A stretch of DNA of 64,000 nt from Aureobasidium sp. EXF-3400 (lineage: Eukaryota; Ascomycota; Dothideomycetes; Dothideales; Saccotheciaceae), in NCBI GenBank assembly GCA_024195585.1, contig SWBL01000093.1:1-64000 (forward strand). Direction: 5' to 3'. The position numbers were made by a program, and so were the translations under genes. Shown here piece after piece: positions 34,788 through 48,563 of this stretch. Position 1 is the stretch's first letter; each line of letters begins with the position of its first letter. The notes beneath the pieces were generated by a model. That model searched no databases. It was given only the letters and a program-made list of their open reading frames with translations, and had not been told where the DNA came from.

Positions 34788-35394
34788 GTTTGGCAAATTC
34801 TCACGCGCTTGTCTTGTCAACAAGGGAGGCGTGAGCACGTTGGACCCAGGGGCAGAGCGATTGTCCTCGAGCTGGATGGCTCGATACACTCAGACTGTGT
34901 GGGACTCGCTCTGGGAAACGATTGATCCCGCCAGGGAAAACGGAGAAGAAAGTGAAGAGTGAGGAAGATTGACCAGTCAAGGCAGACGCGACGCGTTCAT
35001 GCATATGCATCCCAACGCGCAATGTGGAAGACAAATGAAGTGCAGCATGATTGAGGTTACACAAGAAGTCGTGCAGGTGGGAGTTGCCTCAACCAGATTG
35101 ACCAAGCTCTTACTACAACTCCCTTTTCCAAAACCTACATTTTGTTGCAAAGACCCAGTCATCAGATATTCAAGCCACTGGTTACCTTCTTCGAAAATTA
35201 TCATGCTTGGGTCCAAATGAGGTCGGAGGTTGAGATGAGCCAAAATGGATGATGAGAGGATGGTCGGCATCATGTACACGTCATGACCATTGGGGTACTA
35301 AAGAGCTTCAAGACGTACCTGCATGCCTCACCTTTGACATTTCACACTCAATTATTCTCCTAAATAATCAAAACAGATCTCGGAAACCAACAAC
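34788..35394. other. Divergent intergenic region
   Basis: This 607-bp stretch lies between the starts of CCCH paralogue 2 and the small mitochondrial-type gene. It may hold an unrecognised first exon of the CCCH gene. Nothing else supported. Confidence 0.45.
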
Positions 35395-35853
35395 ATGTCA
35401 ATCATGAGAAGCTCCATCGTGCGCAGCAGCCGCATCAGCATTTCGCGACCTCTGCGTCCCGCAACCTGTAAGTCCCGAACAAGCTTAAGATAATTCGAGC
35501 AAACACTGACGCATTTCCAAGTCGTGCGCAGCTACGCCAACAAGCAGAACATGGACTCGACAGCAGGACAAGCCAGCCCTGGCACAGCATCCAACGTCGG
35601 CAACCCCGTCAGCTCGAGCCCAGAATCCAACAACGTCAACCAGTCGCGAGCCACCGATGCGAAAGCCGGATCCCCCGACAATGCCAGTCTTCAGACACCG
35701 GTCAGCAATCCATCTGGGTCAGCTACTCAAGGCAGAGGAGAGGATAGCAGTATGCAGGAGGCCTTCAAGCAAGACCCTAATGCACCTGCATCTGAGAAGA
35801 AAAAGAATGTTGAGAAGATGGGACAGAAGCCTCTTGATCCTGCTGATAAGTAG
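35395..35853 (+). CDS. Small mitochondrial-type, disordered hypothetical protein
   Basis: Predicted 134 residues. Exon 1 is 35395-35467 and exon 2 is 35522-35853, with a 54-bp intron splitting a Phe codon. The N-terminus is Arg/Ser-rich and lacks acidic residues (MSIMRSSIVRSSRISISRPL, then RSYANK), a good mitochondrial presequence. The rest is Ser/Asn/Gly/Pro-rich and likely disordered, ending in a Lys-rich tail (KKKNVEKMGQKPLDPADK). I do not recognise a named family. Clean splice sites and a plausible presequence support a real gene. Confidence 0.65.
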
Positions 35854-36311
35854 GAGATTGTCCGACGATTCGAATGATGATGGACATATCTGTATATTAG
35901 TCTGAAGATAGCAAGTGCTGCAGGAACATGCACTCGAATGACTTGAACCAAGATACTCCCTGTTCGTGACAGTCTGCCCAGGATCAATGTAACGGATACG
36001 TTTGCCAATGCCTTCCATGTCAGCTCATGATATGGCTGTAAAAGACGCAGCAGAAGTAGCACTTGAGTAGACTGTCAAAGCAAAAGGCCAGAAGCTCATC
36101 GGAGAAAAGAGCGGCGTGGGGATGCGGAGAGTCGGTGCCAAGGTAACCACGTCAAGCGCCACTAAACGGCACGTGCGTTCAGCCGTAGCATCATCGTCCA
36201 ACGGCGGCCGTCCAGTGACACAACCCGAGCCCTGTCACGTCTGCTCCAGGTACCATCAAAGAGTCGCTTTCTCTCTTTCTTTACCATAACACATACTCAG
36301 ACACATTCAAG
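35854..36311. other. Intergenic region upstream of NPC2
   Basis: This 458-bp stretch is the NPC2 promoter region with pyrimidine-rich sequence near 36265-36290. No gene seen. Confidence 0.55.
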
Positions 36312-36959
36312 ATGAAGCTTCTCAGTCTTTTCAGCGTCGCTCTCCTCTCTGCCAGCGCCTCGGCGCGCAGCCTCAGCTTCATGGGCGGCGACTCGCAACA
36401 CGCTCTCGAAGAAGAGTTCCCCGTTCCAGGCGACAACCCTCTTCTCTTCTGCGCCGCCCCCACCGACAACATTCTCGAGATTGAGAAGGTTGATCTGTCT
36501 CCCAACCCTCCTTCTGCGTGAGTATTTCTGTCTGTGTCCTTATCGCGATCATTGAAAGCTCATGTTTGTTTGCAGTGGCGTCACTCTGTCCATCAAGGCT
36601 TCCGGAGTCCTGTCGCAGGATGTCGAGGAGGGCGCAAAGGTGCACTTGCAAGTCAAGTACGGCCTGATCCGCATCATCAACCAGGAGGCCGACTTGTGCG
36701 AGAACCTCAAGAATGTCGACCTCGAGTGTCCTCTGAAGAAGGGCCCTATGGAGTTGACCAAGGATGTCGACCTTCCCAAGGAGATTCCTCCCGTGAGTTT
36801 GATTCATGACCTTTACTCTGCAAGCATTCGCTGACTGTCTGTTCACAGGGCAAGTACACTGTCCTCGCCGACGTCTACACCAAGGACAACGAGAAGATCA
36901 CTTGCTTGACCGCTACCGTTGTCTTCAGAAGAGGTGGTGCTTTCGAGGTTGTCGCTTAG
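36312..36959 (+). CDS. NPC2: NPC2/phosphatidylglycerol-phosphatidylinositol transfer protein (ML domain)
   Basis: Predicted 177 residues. Exons are 36312-36517, 36576-36792 and 36849-36959, with introns of 58 and 56 bp. A signal peptide (MKLLSLFSVALLSASASA) is followed by an ML lipid-binding domain: VPGDNPLLFC, IEKVDLSPNPPSAG, DLCENL, LECPLKKGP and GKYTVLADVYT. The Cys residues needed for its disulfides are present. Fungal NPC2 proteins carry sterols and phospholipids in the vacuole lumen. The length is typical of the family. It lies convergent with the VMA7 gene, which also serves the vacuole. Confidence 0.92.
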
Positions 36960-37123
36960 ATGGAGATATGAGGTTGTAGCATGTATCGTGGAACGAGGCA
37001 TTGAGCGATGTATAATGGAACGACGAGAGATTCAAGCGCGTGTAGCATTTTCGCATTGCAGTATGAACAGATGATGATAATATGGATTCGGGGTATCGTT
37101 GAACGTGATGAAACAGCAGCAAT

Positions 37124-37673
37124 TTACTCTCCAAACAACTTCTTGACGCGCTTCATGACGCTGTCCTTTTCGGGGTCGTAAGGGTGGTCCTTGGAGGGGA
37201 TCTCGAGGAGCGAAGGGAAGGCTTGGGTGTAGGCATCGACACGGCTGCGGATCTTGTCGGCAATCTGCGAGTGGAATGAGTCTCGTATCAAGGGGAGTCG
37301 TTTAAAGAGACGAATAGAGGGAAGACCGTACGTGCTGGTTGATGAGGACAATGGCAATGTCCTTGCGTTCCTGGGTGAAGCTGTCAAAGGCCTCCTCGAT
37401 GGTGTGGGTCTCGGTCTTGTGGTCAACGACGAGGTAGTTCTTTTGCGAGTCTGGAGCATCGGTAACGTGCTGAGCAGCAAAGTCAGAGGTACAGCCAGTA
37501 GTGTATCCATAAGGCAGTCATACTCCGACACCAGCGAGCAAGACTCCGGTCACCGAGTCCTGTAGGTTGAGTGTCAGCGAAGGAATACAGGAAGCGCATC
37601 GAAGACGAATCACCTCATCGCCAATAACAGCAAGGAACTGACGGTCCTTGTATGCGGATTGTGGAAGAGCCAT
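37124..37673 (-). CDS. VMA7: V-type proton ATPase subunit F
   Basis: Predicted 124 residues, the usual size. Exons are 37614-37673, 37524-37559, 37332-37469 and 37124-37264, all phase 0, with introns of 54, 54 and 67 bp. The second exon codes for only 12 residues. The order [10 protein letters not shown] / [12 protein letters not shown] / HVTD, then KNYLVVD and AIVLINQH / IADKIR and [11 protein letters not shown], is the subunit F signature. It is part of the central stalk of the V1 sector, which drives proton pumping at the vacuole and other endomembranes. The start is 190 bp from that of the divergent NUR1 gene. Confidence 0.95.
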
Positions 37674-37863
37674 AATGTGTTGTTTCCTTCTGGACGAGGA
37701 ATGTTGCTGTCGCTCCTGCTGTATGCGGCTGCAAGTTGTCGGTCGAAACGGCGAACTCCGCTCAGACCGACGTCACTGTTTGATTCTCCAAACAAACGCT
37801 TTCTTTCAATTGCATTCTCTTTGATTATTGTGTCTACTCAATGTGAGAGTGGCCGACTGCGAG

Positions 37864-39309
37864 ATGCCGCCCATCATCCGTCGAGCTCCCCTGTCCGACC
37901 GTATCAAGGCCTACCTCAACCCTTACGACCTTCTTCTCTGGATCGCCGAAGAATTGCACGAAAGCGCTCTGGATGAAGCTCTACGCGACTGGGGCATGCC
38001 CGTTGGCATCGCTACGAACTTGATCTTTGCATGCGCCAGATTCGCCTTGAAGAAGAACCCCAACGACGACATCTTTGGCGAATTTGAGTCCAAGAGCGGC
38101 TGGTTCTACTGGGTCGTGAGCGCTTGATCTTCCACTCTGCTGCGCCCACGCCAGCACAACTGATCTTTGTGTTGTATCTCTTCTGACTTCTCTCCTTCGA
38201 TTCAGGTCTCGTTCGTCGCACATTTCCTCGCCTTCGCCTCGCTGTTCAATGCCTTCTACACGTTCACGCGCTCACGCAAATATCGCCTTTTCGAATCCTC
38301 GATCGACCAAGCGCCATCCACACCTTCTGCCCGCCGAGTGCGCGTCGACTCGTCACCCTCTGCCTCGCCATTGACATACTTTTCGTCCATCATTTCGTCC
38401 AGCAATGTCTTTTCGCGAAGACACCCCGACCAGCACAACGACGTGTGGGAGGTCAGCGTCTGGGACCCAAAGCCCTTCAACCTTGAACTGTTCGCCCTCT
38501 TCTCGCCCGGCCATGTCCTCGTCTACTGGCTGTTCCTACCCACCAGCGCTGCCGACCCTCGCCCTTCTGTCACTTTCGCTACCACGATCCTCCTCGCAGT
38601 GCTCCTGAGTGTGCAGCTGCTCTTCTTCAAGAAGTTCTTTGTTCAACAGGCAAAAGACTCAACTCTGATCCACAAGGAAGTCATGAACGAGTACGACACC
38701 AAGTTCGTTCATCCAAACATGAACCGTCCAGTGCGCGAGGTGGGTACGCAGACAAGAGATACGGCCACGAGCCCTGGAGGAGCACGGATCAAGACGAGAG
38801 AGGTAGACGTCTACACACCACACACAGTCATCAACAAGGGATTCAAGGTCAACCCCAACCCGGCCTATGTCAACCACCTGACAGACGACCCCCGAGCCTT
38901 GTACGCCACTTCGCCGACTAAGAATCTGCCGAGAAGCGCTGCGACTCCATCACTCCAGCCCACGTTTGGAAGCTACAGCACAGTATCGTCCTTCAACACA
39001 AACACAATGTCATCGTTTGGCGCAACACACGAGCCGACCGACATCTTTAACACGCCAGGCACCAAGCCGAGGCCTGTGGCACGTGAGCGAGCAGCAAGTC
39101 CGTTGAAGAGGGGAGGAGATGGAGGAAGCTTGGGAGTGTACAGCCATGCTGCAAGTCCGTTGCGCAAGAGTGCTAGTCGGCAGTTGCTGAGGCCAGATGG
39201 CAGACCGCAAGGAAGCCCACTGAAAAGGACAGTGACCGAAGAAGGAGGCTTGACGGAAAGGTTTGCGAGACTGAGCGATGCAAATCGCAGGGAATCATCA
39301 AGGTATTAG
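37864..39309 (+). CDS. NUR1: Nuclear rim protein 1 / Mug154 family (nuclear envelope)
   Basis: Predicted 451 residues. Exon 1 is 37864-38115 and exon 2 is 38206-39309. The 90-bp intron is the longest ordinary intron in the window. The conserved N-terminus (RIKAYLNPYDLLLWIAEELH) is followed by membrane spans: WFYWVVSFVAHFLAF, then LFSPGHVLVYWLFLP, then ILLAVLLSVQLLFF. A long Ser/Pro/Arg-rich tail contains repeats of AASPLKR/AASPLRK-like motifs, likely phosphorylation sites. In yeasts the family sits at the inner nuclear membrane and helps tether rDNA and silent chromatin. The ATG at 37864 fits the family start. It is divergent from VMA7. Confidence 0.88.
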
Positions 39310-39621
39310 CATTTTCGGAGCATTGAATTTCATGGCGTTGCTGGGGTGGTGCTGCATAGCATGGAGCAAGGTAGCCATTGTTTGAAGAGCCAAAAGGCCC
39401 AGTAGCTGGATTATCTCAAAGATAATCAACAAAAAGTGTTGAAAGTGACAAGTCTCTCATTCTGTGTTCTGATAATGAAAGTTGGACTGCGGCGAGCTCC
39501 AGCAAAAGTTCCCCACGAGGGCGTGCAGCCATGACGATCGACTTGAACAAAACATCAACAAATCAACACAATCCTCGACTCGACCAAATGTCATAAAGCA
39601 GAACAGCAAACTGGACACACA
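39310..39621. other. Short intergenic region
   Basis: This 312-bp stretch between NUR1 and ORC4 holds the ORC4 promoter and nothing else that I can see. Confidence 0.6.
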
Positions 39622-41757
39622 ATGGAGTCGCCACGGTCGGCAAAGCGCAGAAAGCTCGAGACGATACCAGAAAGTCCCCAGCGCACCACAGCAGCACACC
39701 CAGCAGCCACTTCAAGGACCCCCCGACGAGACCACCATGAAGCACGCGACACAATCCGCGTGGCCAGTGTCGCTACCCCTTCGTCCCTCAATCTGACGCC
39801 CTCCAAGCCGACACCACGACCCGCACCCATGTCAGCAACCAAGAACCACAGCAAGATTGGCGGGCTGATGGCCCGTCTGAATGCAAAGATTGCCGAGTCT
39901 CAGTCACCACAGACCTCTCCTGTCAAGAGTCAAGCTCCCATTGCCGTATCGAGACCGGAACTGCAAGAGTTGGAAAAGAGCGCAAATGTCAAGACCTTGT
40001 CGCAGAAGTTACGGGATACCTTTGAGCAAGAGCAATTGGAAAGAGCTGCAAAGAGGAAACCGAAACGCACACTGGAGGATCAGATGAGAGATGTTCAAGA
40101 TGCAAGTCGGAGAGAAGTTCTAGGGCGGATGAGTGTAGAGCCTTCGCCCATCAAGGTGCAACCGCCGCCGACGACCGAGAAGAGGAAACCTGGGAGGCCG
40201 AGGAAACACCCTGTTGTGGAATTGGATACTGCTGATGATGATGGCCCTGTCAGTCCATCCAAGCTCGCCTCAGCAAGGAAGCCGCAACTTCGTGCTATGA
40301 GTCCTATGCTCTTGGATGTGAATGGAACCCGCCAACCTCAATTCACTCCCAGGAAAGCAATCTCCAGTCCTCTGAAACCACGACCAAAAGCAATGATAGA
40401 TCTGGATGTCAAGCCTATACAGACAAACGCATCAGCGAACCTCTCGGTCTTCGCCGGGGACCTTGAAGTTATACAGGCAGCAGTACTTGACCAATTGCAA
40501 GAACGAACGTATACACCTTTTGTCGGTCTCTCCTCCGAACACGACAAGATCGCTTCGGTGGTAAACCAAACCATCGTAGCAGGAGAAAGTAACAGTATGC
40601 TCATCATCGGTGCACGAGGAACCGGCAAAACTGCAATCATAAATTCCATTCTCGCCGACCAGCATGTGCAGAACCCAGACCTGTTCCATGTCGTAAGGCT
40701 CAATGGTTTTATCCACACAGACGACAAGATCGCCCTTCGAGACATCTGGCGCCAGCTCGGCAAAGAAATGGATCTCGAAGACGAGTTTGCAACGCAGAAT
40801 GCAGCAGAAACACTTACCACTCTCTTGGCTCTACTCTCGCATCCGGAAGAACTGGGCAGACCCTCTGACCAAATCAACAAATCCGTCATCTTCATACTCG
40901 AAGAGTTTGATCTCTTCACTACACATCCACGACAAACTCTGCTCTACAATCTTTTCGATATTGCACAGAGCCGCAAAGCTCCTATTGCAGTGTTGGGCAC
41001 CACTACACGCTTTGATGTAGTCGAGCAGTTGGAGAAGAGAGTAAAGAGTAGGTTCTCTCACAGATATGTACATATGTCTGCTCCGAGGGATCTTTCTGCA
41101 TACAGAGAAGTCTGCCAAAATGCACTCACGCCCTTTTCTGCAGACGGCATTACCGAAGATGGCAAGAGAGTGTGGAAAGAGCTGCTCAACGACCTCTTTT
41201 CTCTCGAAGCATTCAACACTCATCTACGCAATCTATACTATCTTTCCAAGAGCGTGAGGGCGTTTCACACGAGTATGCTATTGGCCATCTCCACTTTACC
41301 TACCTCTGCCTCTTCAACTTCAACACAACATCTGCTTCACCATCTCACCGATGCAAATACTCTCACTGCACTCCAACCCCCTGATTCGAAACTTGCAGCT
41401 CTGGCCTCTCTCTCCCAGCTCCAACTCTCCCTCCTCATTGCCGCTGCCCGCCTCACCATCATCCACGACACCGAAGTCGTTTCCTTTGCCCTCGCACACG
41501 CTGAATATGTTTCTTTAGCCTCCAAAGCAAAGATTGCGGCGAGTGCTTCTGGACAAGTTGTGGTGGGAGGAGGAGTGGGTAGGGTTTGGGGCAAAGAGGT
41601 GGCTAGGAATGCTTGGGAAGGGTTGGAGAGGAGGAAATTGGTTTTGGTGGAGGGCAGGGGTGGGGGGTATAGGGTTGATGTTAGACTTGAGGAGATTGGG
41701 GAGGCAGAGGGGGTGGAGATGGGAGGGTTGATGGGGAGGTGGTGTAGAGAGATTTGA
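39622..41757 (+). CDS. ORC4: Origin recognition complex subunit 4
   Basis: Single exon, 711 residues, longer than the ~440-residue animal protein because of a ~290-residue disordered N-terminus. That extension contains an AT-hook (KRKPGRPRKHP, about residues 188-198), as in fission yeast Orc4, where AT-hooks bind AT-rich origins. The AAA+ core follows: Walker A GARGTGKT at about 330-337 and Walker B VIFILEEFD at about 420. The sensor region TTTRFDVVEQLEKRVKSRFSH is intact. The C-terminal winged-helix part contains SLSQLQLSLLIAAARL. It is nuclear and loads the MCM helicase with the other ORC subunits. Codon use in the last 200 bp (AGG-rich) differs from the rest, but the frame is continuous. 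Confidence 0.94.
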   Translation: MESPRSAKRRKLETIPESPQRTTAAHPAATSRTPRRDHHEARDTIRVASVATPSSLNLTPSKPTPRPAPMSATKNHSKIGGLMARLNAKIAESQSPQTSPVKSQAPIAVSRPELQELEKSANVKTLSQKLRDTFEQEQLERAAKRKPKRTLEDQMRDVQDASRREVLGRMSVEPSPIKVQPPPTTEKRKPGRPRKHPVVELDTADDDGPVSPSKLASARKPQLRAMSPMLLDVNGTRQPQFTPRKAISSPLKPRPKAMIDLDVKPIQTNASANLSVFAGDLEVIQAAVLDQLQERTYTPFVGLSSEHDKIASVVNQTIVAGESNSMLIIGARGTGKTAIINSILADQHVQNPDLFHVVRLNGFIHTDDKIALRDIWRQLGKEMDLEDEFATQNAAETLTTLLALLSHPEELGRPSDQINKSVIFILEEFDLFTTHPRQTLLYNLFDIAQSRKAPIAVLGTTTRFDVVEQLEKRVKSRFSHRYVHMSAPRDLSAYREVCQNALTPFSADGITEDGKRVWKELLNDLFSLEAFNTHLRNLYYLSKSVRAFHTSMLLAISTLPTSASSTSTQHLLHHLTDANTLTALQPPDSKLAALASLSQLQLSLLIAAARLTIIHDTEVVSFALAHAEYVSLASKAKIAASASGQVVVGGGVGRVWGKEVARNAWEGLERRKLVLVEGRGGGYRVDVRLEEIGEAEGVEMGGLMGRWCREI

Positions 41758-45167
<3,410 letters not shown>

Positions 45168-45668
45168 ATTATGATTCCCATCAACAAGTAAAATGCTAGT
45201 AGCTCATGAATGAATGCAACGTTTTTAATTTCACCTCTTTGGAACAATGTCTCATGTGTAAAGCACTGTGCCTTTTCGTGTTGTCTAAACAGAGGAAGTG
45301 TGCTGATATCGTCGTCTCCATCTGTGCTATAGGCACGCAGATTGATGGGGCTGAAGCTGTTGAAATCCACCGTACAAGGTGATTAGTACACACATCTATC
45401 GAGAGTAGATAGTTACACACGCTTCACTAGATATCCTCTGCTCACCAACGAGACTAAACATTTCCATAGATACGAGGATTCCATACTGCTACACTTGGGG
45501 AGATCATAATCCGCATTCGCGAACAGGGTGATCTTGACGGCATCTGTCCGGATAAACCTCGGTATCTCCTTGGCTTCCTGCCCTTGTCGTCTCAATTGAT
45601 CTTCTCGACAATGTGATGCGTTATATAGCTAACTTACTCACAGTCAGGATTGCATCATAGACTTGAGT
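45168..45668. other. Intergenic region between convergent genes
   Basis: This 501-bp stretch separates the ends of katG and the gamma-PGA hydrolase-like gene. No gene seen. Confidence 0.6.
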
Positions 45669-46274
45669 TCAATACTTGGACACCAATGTCTCCTCTCTTA
45701 CTGCTTTATTGACCGCTTTAGCAAACGCAGACCTAAACACAATCTCATCCTTCAAGCGATCTCTCAGAGCTTTCGGAATCTCAAGTTGTATGCCCGCTTT
45801 ACGCTTTCCTCGATTACAGATGTTCGATACCGCGGTTCCAGCTAGAGATTCTCCAGGCTCGCGGACAACAGCTTCGAAACCTGATTTCGACAGTTCTGAC
45901 ATCGTTCTCCTACACCTTTGAACATCTAAACCTCCTATCCAGACGCGATGGGGATCAGCACCGTCTTTACGTCCATGTATCGCAACAACCGTCTCTGCTG
46001 TCTCCACCAACTGTAAACATCGAGGTTCATCGAAACGATGGGAAGGAAGATGCAATTCGCGATGACCGCTGGTATTCCGCAAGCCTTGGAAATCATAGAG
46101 GGATAAGTCGGAGCCTGCTATCGTTGCTGCGATCTCTGAGGTGCCTGGTTCTATGTCTCCGCCGTGGGGTGCGATTACTGCGATTGAAGAGTTGCGGTTG
46201 ATAACGCTGATTTTGTAGTCGAGGCCTTCGGTTTTTGTGGTGGCGATTTCGGCGAAGGAGAGGCGTTTGGTCAT
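45669..46274 (-). CDS. Poly-gamma-glutamate hydrolase-like protein (phage PghP/DUF867 type)
   Basis: Single exon, 201 residues from MTKRLSFAEIATTKTEG, which matches the usual family start; the open frame extends upstream to 46400. The zinc-site motifs of the family are all visible: IAPHGGDIEPGTSEIA, SHRFDEPR, ETVVAIHG and SNICNRGKRKAGIQLEIP. These enzymes, known from Bacillus phages and some bacteria, cut gamma-linked glutamate chains with a zinc-peptidase-like fold. No signal peptide is visible. The family is patchy in fungi, and the intron-free compact gene suggests acquisition from bacteria or phage; this is inference. The substrate in a fungus is unclear; gamma-glutamyl polymers of soil bacteria or folate/phytochelatin-like gamma-glutamyl bonds are possibilities. 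Confidence 0.82.
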   Translation of the reverse strand: MTKRLSFAEIATTKTEGLDYKISVINRNSSIAVIAPHGGDIEPGTSEIAATIAGSDLSLYDFQGLRNTSGHRELHLPSHRFDEPRCLQLVETAETVVAIHGRKDGADPHRVWIGGLDVQRCRRTMSELSKSGFEAVVREPGESLAGTAVSNICNRGKRKAGIQLEIPKALRDRLKDEIVFRSAFAKAVNKAVREETLVSKY

Positions 46275-46701
46275 TATGGTTTTTGGGGTGATCAGTCTTT
46301 GGGAGAGGTGTCGCATGTAGAGTAATTGTTGTATTTTGTGCTGGAATGAGATGGTAGAGTGCCTAACTGTCACATAGCGTTGGTTGTCTGTTATCCCCAC
46401 TTTATCGGTCCGTTTACCCGAGGTTCTCCAATGATATACTTGAGGCTCCCTATGAACACATCTCTAGTCTGGGTTCTTTTATGCCTGTTCTCAGCTGCAT
46501 GACAGAGTCTCCAGAGTAAGTCGCAGGACAGATGTTATGCTTTGCAAAGACAAGAGGTTAGAGTATGACACGTGCTTTTAGAATCGGTGACGTCTCGATT
46601 CCATGACGATCCCCACATCTAAACTCTCCAATGTCCAGTATCATTTCTCGAGGCACAAAGTGTTCTTCCAAACAGTACTTTGACCGATGAAAGCTTTTAA
46701 A
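46275..46701. other. Divergent promoter region
   Basis: This 427-bp stretch lies between the starts of the gamma-PGA hydrolase-like gene and the carboxylesterase. No gene seen. Confidence 0.55.
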
Positions 46702-48348
46702 ATGGCAAACAGTTTCCTCGAACATCCCCTGCTGGGTCCGCTGCAAGGCGTGGCCGTCACCGACAAGTTCACTCAATTCCGTTCCATCCCCTATGGAACC
46801 TTCAAGCAGCGGTTTGCTAGATCTGAGTTGCTGAGGGACGTACCAAGAAGGAAACAACTCACGACGAAGCCTGTACCTAAAGAAACGTACGATGTTACCA
46901 AGCAAGGTCCCCAAAGCATTCAACCCTTGGAATCAGCTCATATGGATGCCAAGTCAAATCAGTTGCCTGACGATGTGGGAGAAGAACAAGATCAAGCCGA
47001 GAATTGCTTGAGATTAACAATTACTGCACCCAAAGATGCGACACCAGACTCAAAACTGCCAGTTGTAGTGTTCATCCATGGTGGAGCATTCTTCCTCGGT
47101 TCGGGGGAACGAAAGTATTACAACCCCCTAACTTTCTGCACGCAAGCCTCGGATATGGGCAAGCCCCTTGTATTCGTTTCCATCAACTATCGACTTGGTG
47201 CACTTGGATTCTTCCACTCTCCCAATGCAGAAGGTCTGATGCCAGCGAACAACGGATTGCACGATCAACTTACGGCATTTTCCTGGCTTAGTCGCAATAT
47301 CAATGGCTTCGGAGGCGACAAGGATAACATTACTGCAATTGGACAGTCAGCTGGTGGAGAGAGTTTGAGTTTGCATAATATGAGTGGAACACCATATCCG
47401 CTATACAAGCGCTCCATCATGTTCTCTGGCACGCCATTGACCATGCCTGATAAGACGCACCAAGAACATCAAGAAAACTTCCTTGACCAAGCAAAAAAAC
47501 TGGATATCGACATCGAGAACATGAGCAGTATGCAGATCGCTGAGGAAATGATCAAATGTGATGTCTCCAAGATACGAGACCTGGCTTACGTTGGATCTCC
47601 CTGCGTCGACACAGAAATCATCCCGCACAAAGACCACGCAACTCAGCGTGACATCGCCGCTGGCAAAGTATCTCAAGTCTCTTGGCTGGAATCTCAAATC
47701 ATCAGTTCATGCAGCTACGACGGCAGCATCTCCAACATCATGATGCGAGGCGACGAATCGCGCAAAAATCACGCCAAAAGTTTCATCAAGATCGCCAAAG
47801 AAGTCCTTACCAGCTCTGAGAAATTGCTGCAGATCTATGATATTCGAGAAACCACATCGGATGAAGAAGCATTGGAAAAGATCTGCCAATTCGAATCTGA
47901 TATCGGGTTCTTTTCTGCTGCATTGGCCGTGGCAAAGGGAACCGCTGATAAAACAACGACATATTTCCAGCTCTTTGATCTTGGTAACCCTTTCCCTGGC
48001 CCGCTTGAACATAAGAAGTTCGCATCACATACCTGGGATATTGTAGCATTGCTTGGTGCATACGAAGACAGACTGCCAAAAGATTACCTGGAGAAAATCA
48101 GAGCGTGGAGAGGAAAATACATCAGATATATTGTCGATGGAGAAGCTCCTTGGTCAAAATTCGAGAATGGAGGTAAGGAATCGATGTTTGTTATCCCTAA
48201 CGATGGGTCGGCTGAGGAAACAACACTTGAGTCTGTGATGCAAGGAAGACTAAAGAGTTTGTTGGATTTGGCTAGAGAAGAGGGGGCAGATGGAGCTGAT
48301 ACTTTGTGGGAAGGTGTTTGTCGAAGGTGGTTGATGAAGGGGGAGTGA
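46702..48348 (+). CDS. Type B carboxylesterase/lipase
   Basis: Single exon, 548 residues from MANSFLEHPLLGPLQG (aaaATGG context); an in-frame ATG lies 15 bp upstream. Alpha/beta-hydrolase fold: oxyanion-hole segment VVVFIHGGAFFLGSG, conserved VSINYRLGALGF and the nucleophile elbow GQSAGG with Ser216. The catalytic acid and His lie in the C-terminal half (the His probably in KKFASHTWDI). There is no signal peptide, unlike secreted fungal lipases of this family, so an intracellular detoxifying or metabolic ester hydrolase is likely. The substrate cannot be predicted. Repeat copy G begins only 4 bp past the stop codon. Confidence 0.9.
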   Translation: MANSFLEHPLLGPLQGVAVTDKFTQFRSIPYGTFKQRFARSELLRDVPRRKQLTTKPVPKETYDVTKQGPQSIQPLESAHMDAKSNQLPDDVGEEQDQAENCLRLTITAPKDATPDSKLPVVVFIHGGAFFLGSGERKYYNPLTFCTQASDMGKPLVFVSINYRLGALGFFHSPNAEGLMPANNGLHDQLTAFSWLSRNINGFGGDKDNITAIGQSAGGESLSLHNMSGTPYPLYKRSIMFSGTPLTMPDKTHQEHQENFLDQAKKLDIDIENMSSMQIAEEMIKCDVSKIRDLAYVGSPCVDTEIIPHKDHATQRDIAAGKVSQVSWLESQIISSCSYDGSISNIMMRGDESRKNHAKSFIKIAKEVLTSSEKLLQIYDIRETTSDEEALEKICQFESDIGFFSAALAVAKGTADKTTTYFQLFDLGNPFPGPLEHKKFASHTWDIVALLGAYEDRLPKDYLEKIRAWRGKYIRYIVDGEAPWSKFENGGKESMFVIPNDGSAEETTLESVMQGRLKSLLDLAREEGADGADTLWEGVCRRWLMKGE

Positions 48349-48352
48349 ACAT

Positions 48353-48424
48353 TCAGATGCAATGTTCTCTCGGCTCTCCTTGGACGCGTCTCTAATCTGG
48401 AATCTATTGTGCCTTGTGATAGCG
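48353..48424 (+). repeat. Palindromic element copy G (shortened)
   Basis: The right end, attgtgccttgtgatagcgg, is nearly identical to that of copy F. Upstream, ggctctccttggac corresponds to the inner arm and cagatgcaatgttct to a worn outer arm. It starts 4 bp after the carboxylesterase stop. Confidence 0.5.
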
Positions 48425-48563
48425 GTCATACCTAGTGCTAGGCTCTATCAATTTCGCTTACACATCACCTTACACAACTTAGGAAATCTTCCTCGAACGA
48501 GGACTTCTGCTGTGAAGATACTACGACTCTTTCATAATTTCAAGAGCAATTCAAGAATGTCTA

